Shown: in pieces, positions 44,098 to 54,500 of the stretch | Position numbering within the stretch: the stretch's first letter is position 1 | Layout of the letters: every line of letters starts with the position of its first letter | Assembly: GCF_020736845.1 (NCBI RefSeq) | Contig: NZ_JAFFQR010000112.1 | Location: 567,601-631,600 of the forward strand | DNA: 64,000 bases | Origin: Paenibacillus farraposensis | Lineage (GTDB): Bacteria > Bacillota > Bacilli > Paenibacillales > Paenibacillaceae | Direction of reading: 5' to 3' | Made by a program: the position numbers and the translations under genes | Notes under the pieces: generated by a model | What the model was told of the DNA's origin: nothing | Database searches by the model: none | Seen by the model: only the letters and a program-made list of their open reading frames with translations

Positions 44098-46866
44098 TTA
44101 TATGGGGCTTGCTTTCGCCCTTAGATCAAACGTTCCACCCGTCTTCACTGCAATATCCGACTTGATTCTGACATAGAACTTTTCCGCGCTGCCCCTAGCT
44201 AAGGTGCCATTAAAGGCTAATTCCTGAGCAGGTAAAAACGGAGTATCCGACATACTTAAATCAATCTCCATCCCTTTATCTACCGTCGTACTATCCACCC
44301 ATGCTTTGAGTTGATTCACCGGGAAATCAGCATTATTTTGCAGCCACACTGGTTTGGGGGAAGAGGTTTGGCTTGCGATTAATGTGCCGAACTCCAGGTA
44401 ACGCAGCCGCTCCCCTGCATTATCTGTATAGTATTTACCAAATTCATTACGGAAGCCGAGCAATGGCAGATCAAGAGGCAGAAGCTTCCTTAATGCGGGA
44501 TAACCGTCATTGTATTTAGGGTCCATCATCCATATATCGTCAAAATTCCAGGCCGGATTGGAGTAGGTTCCCCTGTATTTCATTTCACGGGTGGTCAAAC
44601 CTGATCCCCCTATACCAGAAGCAGTCTTATACAATTCCTTATCAAAGTAATTATCTGAAAAGGCGCCACTCCCCGCATAAATAAATCCATTCCAAGCGGA
44701 TGAAGCAAATGCCTTGCCCAACGCGAGGCATCGTCTTATCGTAAGAGTAGCCGTATTTCCACCAAATCCGCCCACCGTTACTCCAGTTAGCTCCGCATCT
44801 GTCCAGCAATCCTCCAATATAGAAGAACCATTACTGTAACCTAAAAATCCCCCCAGGTAATCCCCAGTACTCTCACCTTTACCAGAAGCACAGCATCTAC
44901 GTATAATCCCATTCCCAGTTAAATAACCTGCAAACACTCCAGTGTAGCTTACTCCTACAACCGTTGTATTTACACTGCAATCCTCTACGATTCCATCCGT
45001 AGCTACTTGTCCTACCAATCCTGCTCCATAATTTCCTTTGCTTGTAACTTTGCAATAAGAAAATGTATCGACATGGCAATTGCTAATGGTAGCTTTGGAA
45101 AGCTGGCCCGCTAGTGCCGACGTATAATGGCTACCTGTAAGATTACAATCAATGATATCCAGATTTTTGATCCAGCCTCCCATCATGTAGCCAAACAGAC
45201 TTACAAATTGATCATTGGGACGATAGATGAATAGGTTAGCAACGCAGCGACCTCCACCATCAACATATCCTCTGAAATACGCTTCTTTACCCGTCAGATT
45301 AAAGCCAATGGGATAAAATCCGCTATTTGTTTGGAATTGTGTCATTTTGATATCATCTTCGAATTTGAAATAAAATCCATCGCGAAACCAGCGCATTTGA
45401 GATAGATCAAACTCGGTCAGAATAAGGAAAGGATCCTCCTTGGTACCTGTCCCGCTGTGGTATCGAATAAATTGACGATGTTCAGGATAACCTCCATTGT
45501 AATCCTGGCTCATATACCAATAGTTAGCGAAATCCCAATTTTCAAATGTGGATGCAGTCTTTAATTCCAGCGTGGATTTGCCAACACCCGCTGCACTGGT
45601 TGGAATTCCCGAGGCTTCTATATCCCAGTAACAATATTTAATTGAAGAAGCAATATTGGTATTGCCTATAAAACCTCCAATACTGCTTCTTTCACGAGCT
45701 ATTGTAATATCCTCGACCTTACCTGTAGAGTAACAATACGCCATCGAGAAGCTGCCGTTGTAATAATTTACATTTCCAATTAGTCCTCCTGCCATATTGC
45801 CTGCGGATCGAACGTTACACTTATAATTATATGAGTAACTGATTGTTGAATTGCTTGAATTTTGATATAAATAGCCAACTAATCCCCCGACATATCCCAT
45901 TTGGCCTTCAACCACACCTGAAATAACATTACAATTATAGATATTAACATAATAATCTCCGTAACCTATTAGTGTACCGGTATAAGTCTTTTTATTGGTA
46001 ATATTAGGATTAATTAACCTTAAATTACGTATCGCTGCTGCCCGGGCATATCCAAACAAACCAACATAATTTCTGTCCTGGTTCATGTATAAACTTTTAA
46101 TAGAATACCCATTACCATCATACACACCTGTAAAAACATAATTACCATCACCTATCGGTGTAAATCCAGTCCCACTCTGAAAGCTGCCCATGACAATATC
46201 TCTATCCTGCATATACCAAGCTCCGGGTTTCTTCCGTACATCATCCAAATCCTGTTCGGTAGAAACAATATAAGGATCTGCCTGCGTTCCACCACCACCG
46301 GAAAAATGGTCCACATAAATATAGGTCTGACCCTCTACCTTTTCGAAATAGGGTCTTACGCCGCCCGTCTCTTCCTTCGTCTTCACGTAGGTCAGCTCGG
46401 CAATCCCATCTTCATCCGCATCGCTGACGACATATACATCCGAATAATCGTCATAGGGTAAAATAATCGTTCCGCTCAGCTTGGAGGCTCCGTGCACATA
46501 AGCAAATTCACGGCCAAACGGGATCTGCTCACGGGTTTCCGCATCCAATACATGCTGAACCCGGTCTCTGCCCACGATGTCAATTCCCGTCGGATCGGCG
46601 GTATCCAAAATGATCGTGGATGCTATTTTATGTTCATAAAAGGAATCAGCCAATTGCTTGTATTCCTGATATAACTGCTCTTCCTCAGGTGTAAATGTAT
46701 AATTCTCGTCCAGATTTTTTTCCTGAAGCTCTTCAAATTCTTCTTGGATACTCTCCCAGCCGTTTGGAGTAAGAATTTCTACAGGATATGGATATATACT
46801 AAATATTGACTTTTTATTGATTTTATCTACTTCAATCGTATAATTACGAATTACTGAACCAGCCAA
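44098..46866 (-). CDS. GLUG-repeat protein of the phage-like cluster
   Basis: This 922-aa protein starts at TTG 46864-46866, 7 nt after GGAGGTG, overlapping the previous stop by 16 nt. The N-terminus (1-200) includes an acidic coiled segment. About residues 205-760 hold two sets of GLUG-type units: ADPYIVSTEQDLDDVR, FTPIGDGNYVFTGVYDGNG, YVGLFGYARAAAIRNL, YVGGLVGYL and AGGLIGNV, then GTGTKEDPFLILTEFDLSQM, ending with WDFANYWYMSQDYNGGYP. Such repeats fold as a right-handed beta helix in adhesins. The C-terminal 110 residues form an Ig-like domain. Because the neighbours are virion-like, a receptor-binding role is likely but unproven. Confidence 0.83.
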   Translation of the reverse strand: MAGSVIRNYTIEVDKINKKSIFSIYPYPVEILTPNGWESIQEEFEELQEKNLDENYTFTPEEEQLYQEYKQLADSFYEHKIASTIILDTADPTGIDIVGRDRVQHVLDAETREQIPFGREFAYVHGASKLSGTIILPYDDYSDVYVVSDADEDGIAELTYVKTKEETGGVRPYFEKVEGQTYIYVDHFSGGGGTQADPYIVSTEQDLDDVRKKPGAWYMQDRDIVMGSFQSGTGFTPIGDGNYVFTGVYDGNGYSIKSLYMNQDRNYVGLFGYARAAAIRNLRLINPNITNKKTYTGTLIGYGDYYVNIYNCNVISGVVEGQMGYVGGLVGYLYQNSSNSTISYSYNYKCNVRSAGNMAGGLIGNVNYYNGSFSMAYCYSTGKVEDITIARERSSIGGFIGNTNIASSIKYCYWDIEASGIPTSAAGVGKSTLELKTASTFENWDFANYWYMSQDYNGGYPEHRQFIRYHSGTGTKEDPFLILTEFDLSQMRWFRDGFYFKFEDDIKMTQFQTNSGFYPIGFNLTGKEAYFRGYVDGGGRCVANLFIYRPNDQFVSLFGYMMGGWIKNLDIIDCNLTGSHYTSALAGQLSKATISNCHVDTFSYCKVTSKGNYGAGLVGQVATDGIVEDCSVNTTVVGVSYTGVFAGYLTGNGIIRRCCASGKGESTGDYLGGFLGYSNGSSILEDCWTDAELTGVTVGGFGGNTATLTIRRCLALGKAFASSAWNGFIYAGSGAFSDNYFDKELYKTASGIGGSGLTTREMKYRGTYSNPAWNFDDIWMMDPKYNDGYPALRKLLPLDLPLLGFRNEFGKYYTDNAGERLRYLEFGTLIASQTSSPKPVWLQNNADFPVNQLKAWVDSTTVDKGMEIDLSMSDTPFLPAQELAFNGTLARGSAEKFYVRIKSDIAVKTGGTFDLRAKASPI

Positions 46867-47468
46867 TTCAATTCACCTCCGATATCGTGTTTTAATGGAG
46901 CACTGAATTCCTGTGTAACCAAGCCGTTTACCTTGACCTGTAATTTGCCATTCAGTTCCGTATTGGATACTAGTCTCAATGCCATATGAACGGGTGCGTT
47001 GAATGGAATCTTACAGATCGCTTTGACATGAAATTCAACCTGGTCAATCAAGAGCGCCGCCTTATATCCAAAATTAAATTGGGTAATCGTACTGCTCATT
47101 ACCCCTTTTTCTCCTGCCGCAGCAGGGCTGTAGTTGGGTAATCCGGATGCCTCCGCATCCTTATATGCAATAATGTCTCTGTAGGATTGAAACACATTAC
47201 CTGTCAGGTGATAGTCTTTGTCCGGCGTGGAATATACCAGTTCCACCATCCTGCCAGCTAATTTGAAAATACCGTCACTTTCAAAGAAGAAGGTTTGACC
47301 ATGGCCTACCATACCAAAGCGGATCAATTTTTCTCTTTGAATGGCGTAAAAGCTGTTTTCTGCCTGCGTGACAAAATCATACTCAGAAAGGTGAGTACCG
47401 TCCGTGTACTCACCTAGCCAAATAAAATCCTGTGACACAGGAGAATATCCGTTACATTGTGCAAACAT
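46851..47468 (-). CDS. Structural-cluster protein of unknown function (205 aa)
   Basis: This 205-aa protein has FAQCNGYSPVSQDFIWLGEY at the N-terminus and a beta-rich remainder. The start ATG 47466-47468 is chosen because GGGAGG lies 10 nt upstream and the next upstream ATG (47486) has none. Its stop overlaps the start of the GLUG gene by 16 nt, showing tight translational coupling. No family is recognised. Confidence 0.75.
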   Translation of the reverse strand: MFAQCNGYSPVSQDFIWLGEYTDGTHLSEYDFVTQAENSFYAIQREKLIRFGMVGHGQTFFFESDGIFKLAGRMVELVYSTPDKDYHLTGNVFQSYRDIIAYKDAEASGLPNYSPAAAGEKGVMSSTITQFNFGYKAALLIDQVEFHVKAICKIPFNAPVHMALRLVSNTELNGKLQVKVNGLVTQEFSAPLKHDIGGELNWLVQ

Positions 47469-47482
47469 AGATATTCTTCCTC

Positions 47483-47495
47483 CCATTGTATTGGA
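47483..47495 (-). repeat. 13-bp element shared with 44079-44091
   Basis: TCCAATACAATGG is identical to the element upstream of the 1334-aa gene and overlaps the GGGAGG site of the 205-aa gene. Confidence 0.6.
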
Positions 47496-47504
47496 TATCA
47501 GTTG

Positions 47505-47999
47505 TTAGACGTATTGATAGGCCACACGCGTTAGAAAGTTGACATTACCTGCCGTGGCTGTAGCCGGAACACTTGCTTGTAGTGTCACCTGTGTGTAGTT
47601 GCCTTTGGAATTTCCTACGGAGCCATCGTTGATAACGCCCAGAATTTCCTTGTTTCCCGGCGAAAAGGTTCCCTTGGAATTGACCGTATTCCCGCCAGCT
47701 TGAATGACTTTCGTTGCTGTCCCGCCAATTGAAGTAAAGCTGGATTCCGCCATACTATCTACACGTACCTGAATCCATGTATTCAGGACCAACTCACCAC
47801 TATCTCCTCCCGAGCTATCCTTGGTTGTAATAGTACAATTGGTCATGGTTGAAAAATCGTTATTTGCATTCCCACGATTGTTCCAAATAAGTACACCCAA
47901 AGATGGGGAAGAAGATCCCGCGTCTATCGTCCCGATCTCCCATTTTGACAGTGTTGTTACGTTGTCTGTTTTAAGCCATGATACAGCTGGTGCTGGCAT
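47505..47999 (-). CDS. Small beta-rich structural-cluster protein (164 aa)
   Basis: This 164-aa protein is Ser/Thr/Gly-rich without Cys pairs, helices or a signal peptide (GTIDAGSSSPSLGVLIWNNR, TTKDSSGGDSGELVLNTWIQ, VTLQASVPATATAGNVNFLT). It looks like a phage tail decoration or baseplate component, though no family is recognised. GGAGG lies upstream of the ATG. A CTTATATTG motif lies 67-75 nt upstream of the start. Confidence 0.72.
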   Translation of the reverse strand: MPAPAVSWLKTDNVTTLSKWEIGTIDAGSSSPSLGVLIWNNRGNANNDFSTMTNCTITTKDSSGGDSGELVLNTWIQVRVDSMAESSFTSIGGTATKVIQAGGNTVNSKGTFSPGNKEILGVINDGSVGNSKGNYTQVTLQASVPATATAGNVNFLTRVAYQYV

Positions 48000-48065
48000 G
48001 TTTTTTCCTCCTTCATTTTAGAAAAGATCAAATAAAACCTTTCGCCACTTTTTTCATGGCATACT

Positions 48066-48074
48066 CAATATAAG
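48066..48074 (-). promoter_or_regulatory. CTTATATTG motif upstream of the 164-aa gene
   Basis: The same 9-mer occurs upstream of the 406-aa gene (49537-49545) and the 139-aa gene (61736-61744), all on the minus strand. A close relative is at 40001-40009. It is a candidate -10-like element for the cluster's own sigma factors. Confidence 0.4.
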
Positions 48075-48140
48075 TATTTTGAGTCGAAAACTAACATTAT
48101 GCGGACATAAAACCTACAAAATTCTTTAGAGGGGGACACA

Positions 48141-48203
48141 AGCACACCCCTTAGATGCTGAGAATGAACATGCACTCGTTCAGCACTTCCAAGGGGTGCT
48201 GCT
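48141..48203 (-). terminator. Long hairpin after the 406-aa gene
   Basis: CACCCCTT pairs with AAGGGGTG, and GCTGAGAATGAAC pairs imperfectly with GTTCAGCAC inside, making an extended stem. It separates the 406-aa gene from the next promoter motif; there is no long T tract, so it may be a processing site. Confidence 0.5.
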
Positions 48204-48258
48204 ATAACTGATATAAAGAGCTATTTTTCGAGAAAATAGGATTGAAATTGCTTATTGT

Positions 48259-49479
48259 TTATTCAGCCTTTTGGTATTGAATGAACAGAACATCCGGTAC
48301 ATTTTCGACAACCTTCAACGTATCCGGCGTAAAGTTAAAGCCTGTAATCAATCCGCCTTCATCCTTGATATAGGTAAAGTTAATACCTGGTGTTTGGAGC
48401 TGCCCGTTGATGGCCAGACGTACCGTTTTGTCTTTGGCTTTTCCCTTTTTTAGCGTGTATTCCGACTCGCCTCCGGCTGCTTCAAATACTTCTTCTTCAG
48501 CCGCCGCTTCGATCGTGCCTACTTTTACACTTAATGCTTTGAACGCAGCATCTGCCGCCTTCTCCAAATCAAGAATACGACCTTCTGCATTACCATAATC
48601 TCCTGCTTTGAAATAGCCGCTTGCGGAATCCGCATCCCGATCACTGATCCCATTCATCAGTTCCTCAGAAGATTTCAAGCGCTTCGCTACATTGCTGAGA
48701 GCAGCTTGTAAAGTCACTCCGCTATAGTTGGAATCTGTTGCAACCCCGATTAGTTGTGCGCCTGCAGCAGAAGCCAACCGATCCTGGATCGCCTGATCTG
48801 CGTCCTTGCGATCTTGTACCTCTCGGCTAAGCTGGTCCTGAATTGAAACTTCCAGATTCGGGTTACCATCATTATCCAGTCTGCCTGTCGAGCCATACAC
48901 ATCCTTCATCAACTGAACCAGATTCATATAGGCTTTGGCATCGGTGGCCCCTTCCACGAATCCGCTACCGCCCCGAATGATTGTATCCGGAGGAATGACA
49001 GACAAATTCGTGCGAATCACAAAACGATAATCAATCTTGTCCGCTTTTGCAGCAAATGTGTACGGCTGCTCTTTGCCTCCTTCTACACTATAAAATCTCA
49101 GAAGGTAGCTGCCTTTACTTTCTTCAAGACGACCGTATACCACGTCAGAGTCGCTGTCTCCGATTGGGCTATCTGTACCTGTGACGCGAAGCTGCACCTT
49201 CTCGGTCAGCAGGACACCTTCCACTTTGTCTCCGGTCGAGACAGCTCTTGTGCCGATATCGCCCGATACATCCAGTTGCGTGCTGCCGGCAACCGCTTTT
49301 CCATTCACCTGTACAAAAACATCAATCTTGGTGTCTTCTAAAATTTCACGGTGATTATGAAACTGGAGGTCAATGTACTTCTCTGCAATTTTATTCGCTT
49401 CATCGAAATGTTGATTCCGCAACAGTTTGTTGTTCAACTGCTCACCACGGAATCTCGCAATACCTCTCGTACCTGCCAT
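48259..49479 (-). CDS. Fibre-like structural-cluster protein with coiled coil (406 aa)
   Basis: This 406-aa protein has a beta-rich N-terminal half, then a coiled-coil stretch at about residues 195-240 (VSIQDQLSREVQDRKDADQA). A second helical region of about 260-325 follows, and a C-terminal beta domain with LAINGQLQTPGINFTY and NVPDVLFIQYQ. This resembles trimeric tail-fibre or neck-whisker proteins. The N-terminus MAGTRG is shared in style with the following 277-aa protein (MAGTKM). AAGGAGAG precedes ATG 49479. A CTTATATTG motif lies about 60 nt upstream of the start. Confidence 0.78.
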   Translation of the reverse strand: MAGTRGIARFRGEQLNNKLLRNQHFDEANKIAEKYIDLQFHNHREILEDTKIDVFVQVNGKAVAGSTQLDVSGDIGTRAVSTGDKVEGVLLTEKVQLRVTGTDSPIGDSDSDVVYGRLEESKGSYLLRFYSVEGGKEQPYTFAAKADKIDYRFVIRTNLSVIPPDTIIRGGSGFVEGATDAKAYMNLVQLMKDVYGSTGRLDNDGNPNLEVSIQDQLSREVQDRKDADQAIQDRLASAAGAQLIGVATDSNYSGVTLQAALSNVAKRLKSSEELMNGISDRDADSASGYFKAGDYGNAEGRILDLEKAADAAFKALSVKVGTIEAAAEEEVFEAAGGESEYTLKKGKAKDKTVRLAINGQLQTPGINFTYIKDEGGLITGFNFTPDTLKVVENVPDVLFIQYQKAE

Positions 49480-49536
49480 AACTCATCTCTCCTTATTAGG
49501 ATTTTACAAATCCACTTTTATGTTTTGTTACAAATG

Positions 49537-49545
49537 CAATATAAG
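49537..49545 (-). promoter_or_regulatory. CTTATATTG motif upstream of the 406-aa gene
   Basis: Second copy of the 9-mer, about 60 nt upstream of the ATG. Confidence 0.4.
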
Positions 49546-49609
49546 TTCGATTTATGCCTTCTTATCCGATATTGCAGTAATACTTTGTTGTAAATAATTA
49601 TTTTCCACC

Positions 49610-50443
49610 TTATATAGTAACGACGATTTCCAGCGTCAAGCCTTTTAATCCTTCACCTGCTACAAGAGTGTTAATGCGAAAATGATCGTTCTTGTGAATC
49701 ACAGGATCAGAAAGAATGTAAGGTAAATTGCTCGTATTGCTGGATTTTTCACCTGCCTGGATGGTCAGGTTGCGACTGAGAATATTAGCCCAGCTCGGTA
49801 ACGTTTCATAGTCGAGCTGGGAGCATTTTTCAATGGAAAACTCACTTTTACTTGTCCCGTATATTCCGCAAGAGGCGTATATTTCCTTGATCTTCCCTTC
49901 AAACGGGAATCGCATTTCATATTTACAGGGCCCTAGCGGAACCCGTTCCAGCACAAATACCATCGTTTTGGCCTCTGCCCGCTCCTGAATATAATCCAGC
50001 CTGTCATCCAACTGGTGAAACTGAACATCACGCTCCGTATATTTACGGGCCGAGACGATCTCTTCCTCCAGCCTTTTGAACCTGAGATCATCAATACCGC
50101 TTCCGCCCCCCCGACGATACTCAGGCTTCCAGGTACGGATGTATATTTCATCACCGATCACGAGCGGAATGTGCTGTCCTGCCAGTGGATGCTCCTGCGG
50201 ATAAATGCCCAAATCAAGACGAATCGTGTTTTCGTCTACTTCCTCATATCCGCCCTGAGCTAGCAAATGCTGTCCATTCAAATATACATCCAGCATCCTT
50301 GTACCCAATATATAAGGATGTGTCAGACGGATGTACAGGTCTTTATACTTGTCCAGGTAGGCCTGATCCACAATAATCTCCTGCTCGTCCCAATAGATGA
50401 TTTCATTTCCATATCTGCGCAATATCATCTTCGTACCTGCCAA
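49610..50443 (-). CDS. Structural-cluster protein of unknown function (277 aa)
   Basis: This 277-aa protein starts with TTG (50441-50443), 9 nt after AAGGAGG. The first half reads beta strands (VYLNGQHLLAQGGYEEV, IPLVIGDEIYI), the middle an alpha helix (FKRLEEEIVSARKYTERDVQ and then FHQLDDRLDYIQERAEA), and the end a beta sandwich (GKIKEIYASCGIYG, NDHFRINTLVAGEG). No recognised family or catalytic site. It lies 14 nt downstream of the 361-aa gene. Confidence 0.75.
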   Translation of the reverse strand: MAGTKMILRRYGNEIIYWDEQEIIVDQAYLDKYKDLYIRLTHPYILGTRMLDVYLNGQHLLAQGGYEEVDENTIRLDLGIYPQEHPLAGQHIPLVIGDEIYIRTWKPEYRRGGGSGIDDLRFKRLEEEIVSARKYTERDVQFHQLDDRLDYIQERAEAKTMVFVLERVPLGPCKYEMRFPFEGKIKEIYASCGIYGTSKSEFSIEKCSQLDYETLPSWANILSRNLTIQAGEKSSNTSNLPYILSDPVIHKNDHFRINTLVAGEGLKGLTLEIVVTI

Positions 50444-50457
50444 AATCCAACACCTCC

Positions 50458-51543
50458 TTATATATGAGTAATATCCAAAATAAAATGAAGAGGCTTGATG
50501 CCAAAGTGCTCATTTTTGCGCTCTACCTTCATCCAGAATTTCATCCTGCCTTCGGGTGGCAGAGTCCCCATAGGGAGCTGCTGCATATAATCCCCTTGCG
50601 GATGATCCGTTCCATCATCATGGCTCAAGTCTGCCCACTCATAACCAAATTCCTCCAGATATTTCAGTATCCCCATTGTAATTTGCTCAGCCTGCTTATT
50701 TTTCGAAGGGTTATATAGCTCCAATTGCACCTGAATGGTATTGTCATACATCGTGCCTAAGTAGGTTTCCTCGCTTAAGCTAAGCTCTTTATCTTTCCAT
50801 AGCACACGAAGATCAGTACCATACAGATACAGATCACCACCGTACATATCCATAGCGCCAAGGCTGGATAAAAGAACTCCATTTTCATCATAGACTCTCA
50901 GCATTCCGCGAAAGGGCACCGTCGGAAGCTCCAACTGCACCCCTGTCCACGTGGGCTCTACCTTGGAGGAAGCAATGGTATATCCATCGGGATCGCATAA
51001 AAATACGGAATAGCCTTCCGGCAAATTTCCCAGTGTTATTTTGTTGCTTTTGCATAGAACAAGCCTGTCTAGACCAAGTTGCTCGTATTCATCACGTTGT
51101 GGATTTTTTAAGAGGATACCTATTTTTTCAGCCACCAGATCAGCCGAGTCAAATAGCTCCCACCCCAATCCGCGATTGGCATAAAAGGTCCACTGGTTCC
51201 CCTTCTTCTCTGCCCGCCATCGGCTATACTCCCGAGTTGTCGTGTCCCTACTCTCCAGAAATTCCAGCCGATGGTAGCCATCCTGCCAGATGACAATCCC
51301 GCCCTCGTCGCCGTATGCAATAGGAACATAGTCAGCAGTCACTTCTAACAGCAGGGTAGGCTCATCCTTAGGTGCATCAAACAAAAGCATGGTTTCCTGT
51401 TCTGTGTGGGACATGATTAACTGCTGCAAGCCTGTATTCAAGGTACAAGCCGTTGTCGGAGATATTTGGTAGCGGGAGTGGATTTCTCCACTTTGAAATG
51501 TGTCATCAAAAATCAATCCACTCCATTTCTTGTAAATCCCCAT
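50458..51543 (-). CDS. Structural-cluster protein with LamG/DUF1349-like sandwich (361 aa)
   Basis: This 361-aa protein begins with a concanavalin-like sandwich of about 150 residues: LIFDDTFQSGEIHSRYQI, GGIVIWQDGYHRLEFLES, WRAEKKGNQWTFYANRGLGW. This resembles DUF1349-type carbohydrate-binding domains. A beta-rich second half follows. ATG 51541-51543 is chosen because AGGTGA lies 10 nt upstream and it begins 14 nt after the previous stop; an upstream ATG (51618) would overlap the 1150-aa gene by 61 nt and has no site. Confidence 0.78.
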   Translation of the reverse strand: MGIYKKWSGLIFDDTFQSGEIHSRYQISPTTACTLNTGLQQLIMSHTEQETMLLFDAPKDEPTLLLEVTADYVPIAYGDEGGIVIWQDGYHRLEFLESRDTTTREYSRWRAEKKGNQWTFYANRGLGWELFDSADLVAEKIGILLKNPQRDEYEQLGLDRLVLCKSNKITLGNLPEGYSVFLCDPDGYTIASSKVEPTWTGVQLELPTVPFRGMLRVYDENGVLLSSLGAMDMYGGDLYLYGTDLRVLWKDKELSLSEETYLGTMYDNTIQVQLELYNPSKNKQAEQITMGILKYLEEFGYEWADLSHDDGTDHPQGDYMQQLPMGTLPPEGRMKFWMKVERKNEHFGIKPLHFILDITHI

Positions 51544-51557
51544 GAGATTTCTATCAC

Positions 51558-54500
51558 CTACCTTGTCTTCTTCCAGTTCCAGATGTTCCAAGAAGCGATC
51601 TTGCCCATAATCATCCATATTTTTCTTTTAGGCATGACCGGCATCGATTGATTCGTAGCTTCGGATGGGGCCTCAATCACCGTCTTCAAGATTGTATGAC
51701 GCTTGGCCGACCCTGGAGCTTCGATTCGAACAGCAGCTGTTTTTTTCAACCGAATACCATCTTCTGCATCTGTAATCTGTGTCTTTATTACCTTTCTCTT
51801 TCTGGCAGCTTGTTGGTGCTCAGCCTCAATCCGGGTAGACATGGCCTTCTTCTTGCGAGCACCTTCAGATATAGCATGTAGCTCGGTTTCTTCTATTTTA
51901 AAAACAAGCTCTGCAGCTGTATGAGCGGGTATCACTGCTGGCAGCGTTTTTTTGATGGCTTGGCCTTGCTCCAGCTCCGGCATATCCACCATTTTGCTGA
52001 TATCTCCTGGCTGAGCAGTTTCAAGACCATCTCTGACACCGATGTATTCCGTCTCCTCACCATTGGCACGTTCCTGATGAATCCAAACTGCTTCAAGCAC
52101 ATTTTCAACCTGGTTACCTGTTCCATTCGTCTGCTCAACCACAGTCTCATACGTTCTCATAATGCTGTCCGACCGATCGATCTGATCAATATTCGTCTCC
52201 TGAACGGATTCCATAGGGACTGCTTGATCTCCGTCAAGGAGAATAGCATCGGAAACCTGATTATGCTCCTGATTGTCAGCGTAAGTGCCGCTATTGATAA
52301 CGCCCTCCTGAATATCCGGATAGACAAGCGCGTGCTCTGATGAAGCAACGTCAGCTTCTTTGGTCTGTTCTAAAAGCTCACCAGTTGTGACCTCAGACCG
52401 CTCGGCTTCCAATTCGCCAATATACTGTGCGCTTTCCAGTGGTCCTGATTCCGCTGCATTCAAGTTCCCAGTGCTCATGGCAGCTCTTTCCAAATGGATA
52501 TATTCACCATCCGGAAGGGACCCAGAAAGAATTCCCTGCTCCATGGACTCTGTAACACCTGTAATGCTGGAGAAGGTTCTGCCTGTTTCGATATCCTGTG
52601 TTATGGCATTCGTACTATTCGGGTTCATAAGCGCCTTATCCAACGCCTGGATTTCAGCTTCGGCAGACGTGTGTCTTTCTGCATCTCCCATCGCATGATA
52701 TGCACCTTCGCAGGAAGAGAAAGAGTTACCCGATTCGGAGCTGATAAGCAGCCCCTCTTCATTGGGAGACTTGCTACCTTGCTCAGCGCTTGTTTGCAGC
52801 GTCCCTTCGGTATGCTCGGTATAGGCTTGATCCGAACGAGTCTGGACAGCTCCTAGCGAACCACTGGCCAATGACGTTTCCAACTGATGAATGACACTAT
52901 CTGTAATTTGATGAATCGAAGTCTGGGTTGTCCCTTCCTTCACAGCCTTTACCACAATATATTTAATGCCTGCTTCAATCAGCTCCATCGCCTGCTCACC
53001 ATACATAATCCGGAGCATTCGAGCCATCTTGCTGATTTCAGGAGATTCAGCGATGATTTCTCTCAAAACTTCGGCTGCAAGTAACTCTTCATACTGCCCT
53101 TCGAGTTCCAATCCATTTAAACGTGCAGAACCAAGGTCGTTCAGCTCTCCTTCTTGGCTGGCCAATACCCGCTCTCCACGCTGAGAATCGCCTATCGTTG
53201 CGTCATGCTCAGGGATACCAGAACTTAGATGCTCATTGTCAGCATCTGCGGAGGAATGGATAAAGGCTGTAATGCTTTGCTCCTCTGGCATAACTTTAGA
53301 ATTGTCGTAGGTTGAAGCTACTCTATATTGATCTGGACCAGCAGGGCAGGCTTGTTCCTTATTGTAGCTAGCCACACTCATGGATTCGTTCAAACTGTTC
53401 CGGCTTGAGGATGCGAGGCCGCTTGTAAACGTTTCAGTCTGTGCACCTATCATCCTGCCAGAGAATTCCATGCTTCCTACTATTGAATGGCCTTGAATCC
53501 CCTCCAGTGAGCCGCTGTTTGAAGTCTCCTGCATTCGATGAATTACACTTTCAATCGAGCTTGGCGCAGCTGGTACATCAACGTGCTGCAAGCCCTCTGA
53601 CAGGATATTTTCCATTCCCGCTTCGGCCATTTTGGCCGCGTACTCGCCATATACAGACCGGATTCCTTCAGATAACGTGCCCATCTCGGGCGACCCGGTG
53701 ACCGATCCCATCATTGGGTCTGCTGTAATGGACGACGTGTTCTCCGGTTGTATAGAAAATATGCCATGCTCCGCCTTCAGCATGTCTTGGGGCTCCGCAG
53801 CATCTGAAAGATATATACGATTACCTGTCCCGGTCTCATGAATCATCATGAACTTGTCCTGTTTCAACTCTGTTGCGCGCATTCGTTCATGCCCAGCACC
53901 AGTGCCAGAACCCATCGATGCAGCAGTGCTGCGTTCGTTGGCGGAATCCTTAAATGGGCGCTGTTCGACAAGCATCTGCCAATCTATGAAGGCACCCTCA
54001 CTTTTGTCGGACTTTGCTGCACGTGCTTCCACGGGAGCATGATCATTTTTGGCACTGGCCTCTGTCTCCAGCACATCATTAGGCGTAGTCCCTACTACCT
54101 GCTCACGCTTTCCGGCTTTTGTTAAATCGTTGATTTCGTCCAAATCCAAAATCTGTCCCTTCGCACCAGGCCGTGATGTCTCGATCAGGGCATCCCGAAT
54201 ATCGGTTTGATGGGGCAACGCCTCACCTGCCGGCTGAGAAATAGATTCCATCGCCAACCCCTTAGCCGCGACTGGCAGTTCTACCACCGCTGCGCGATCC
54301 TGAAATATCTGTTGAATCACCGTCTGTTGTTCAGCGGTCTCTCCCTGTATCACTGTTTCTCCGTGAATTGCAGACTCAGAAGAAGGCGATCCGTTACCCT
54401 GGCGCTGCTCGGATACAGAACCTGCATCAAGAAGCCCCTCATAGGCAGGCAAAACATTTGCGATTTCATAGGCACCATTTGAAGTCTCTGCCTGTAGCCT

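Noticed and set aside
51544..51618. N-terminal extension of the 361-aa protein to ATG 51618
   Set aside because: It would overlap the 1150-aa gene by 61 nt in another frame and lacks a ribosome-binding site, whereas AGGTGA fits ATG 51543.
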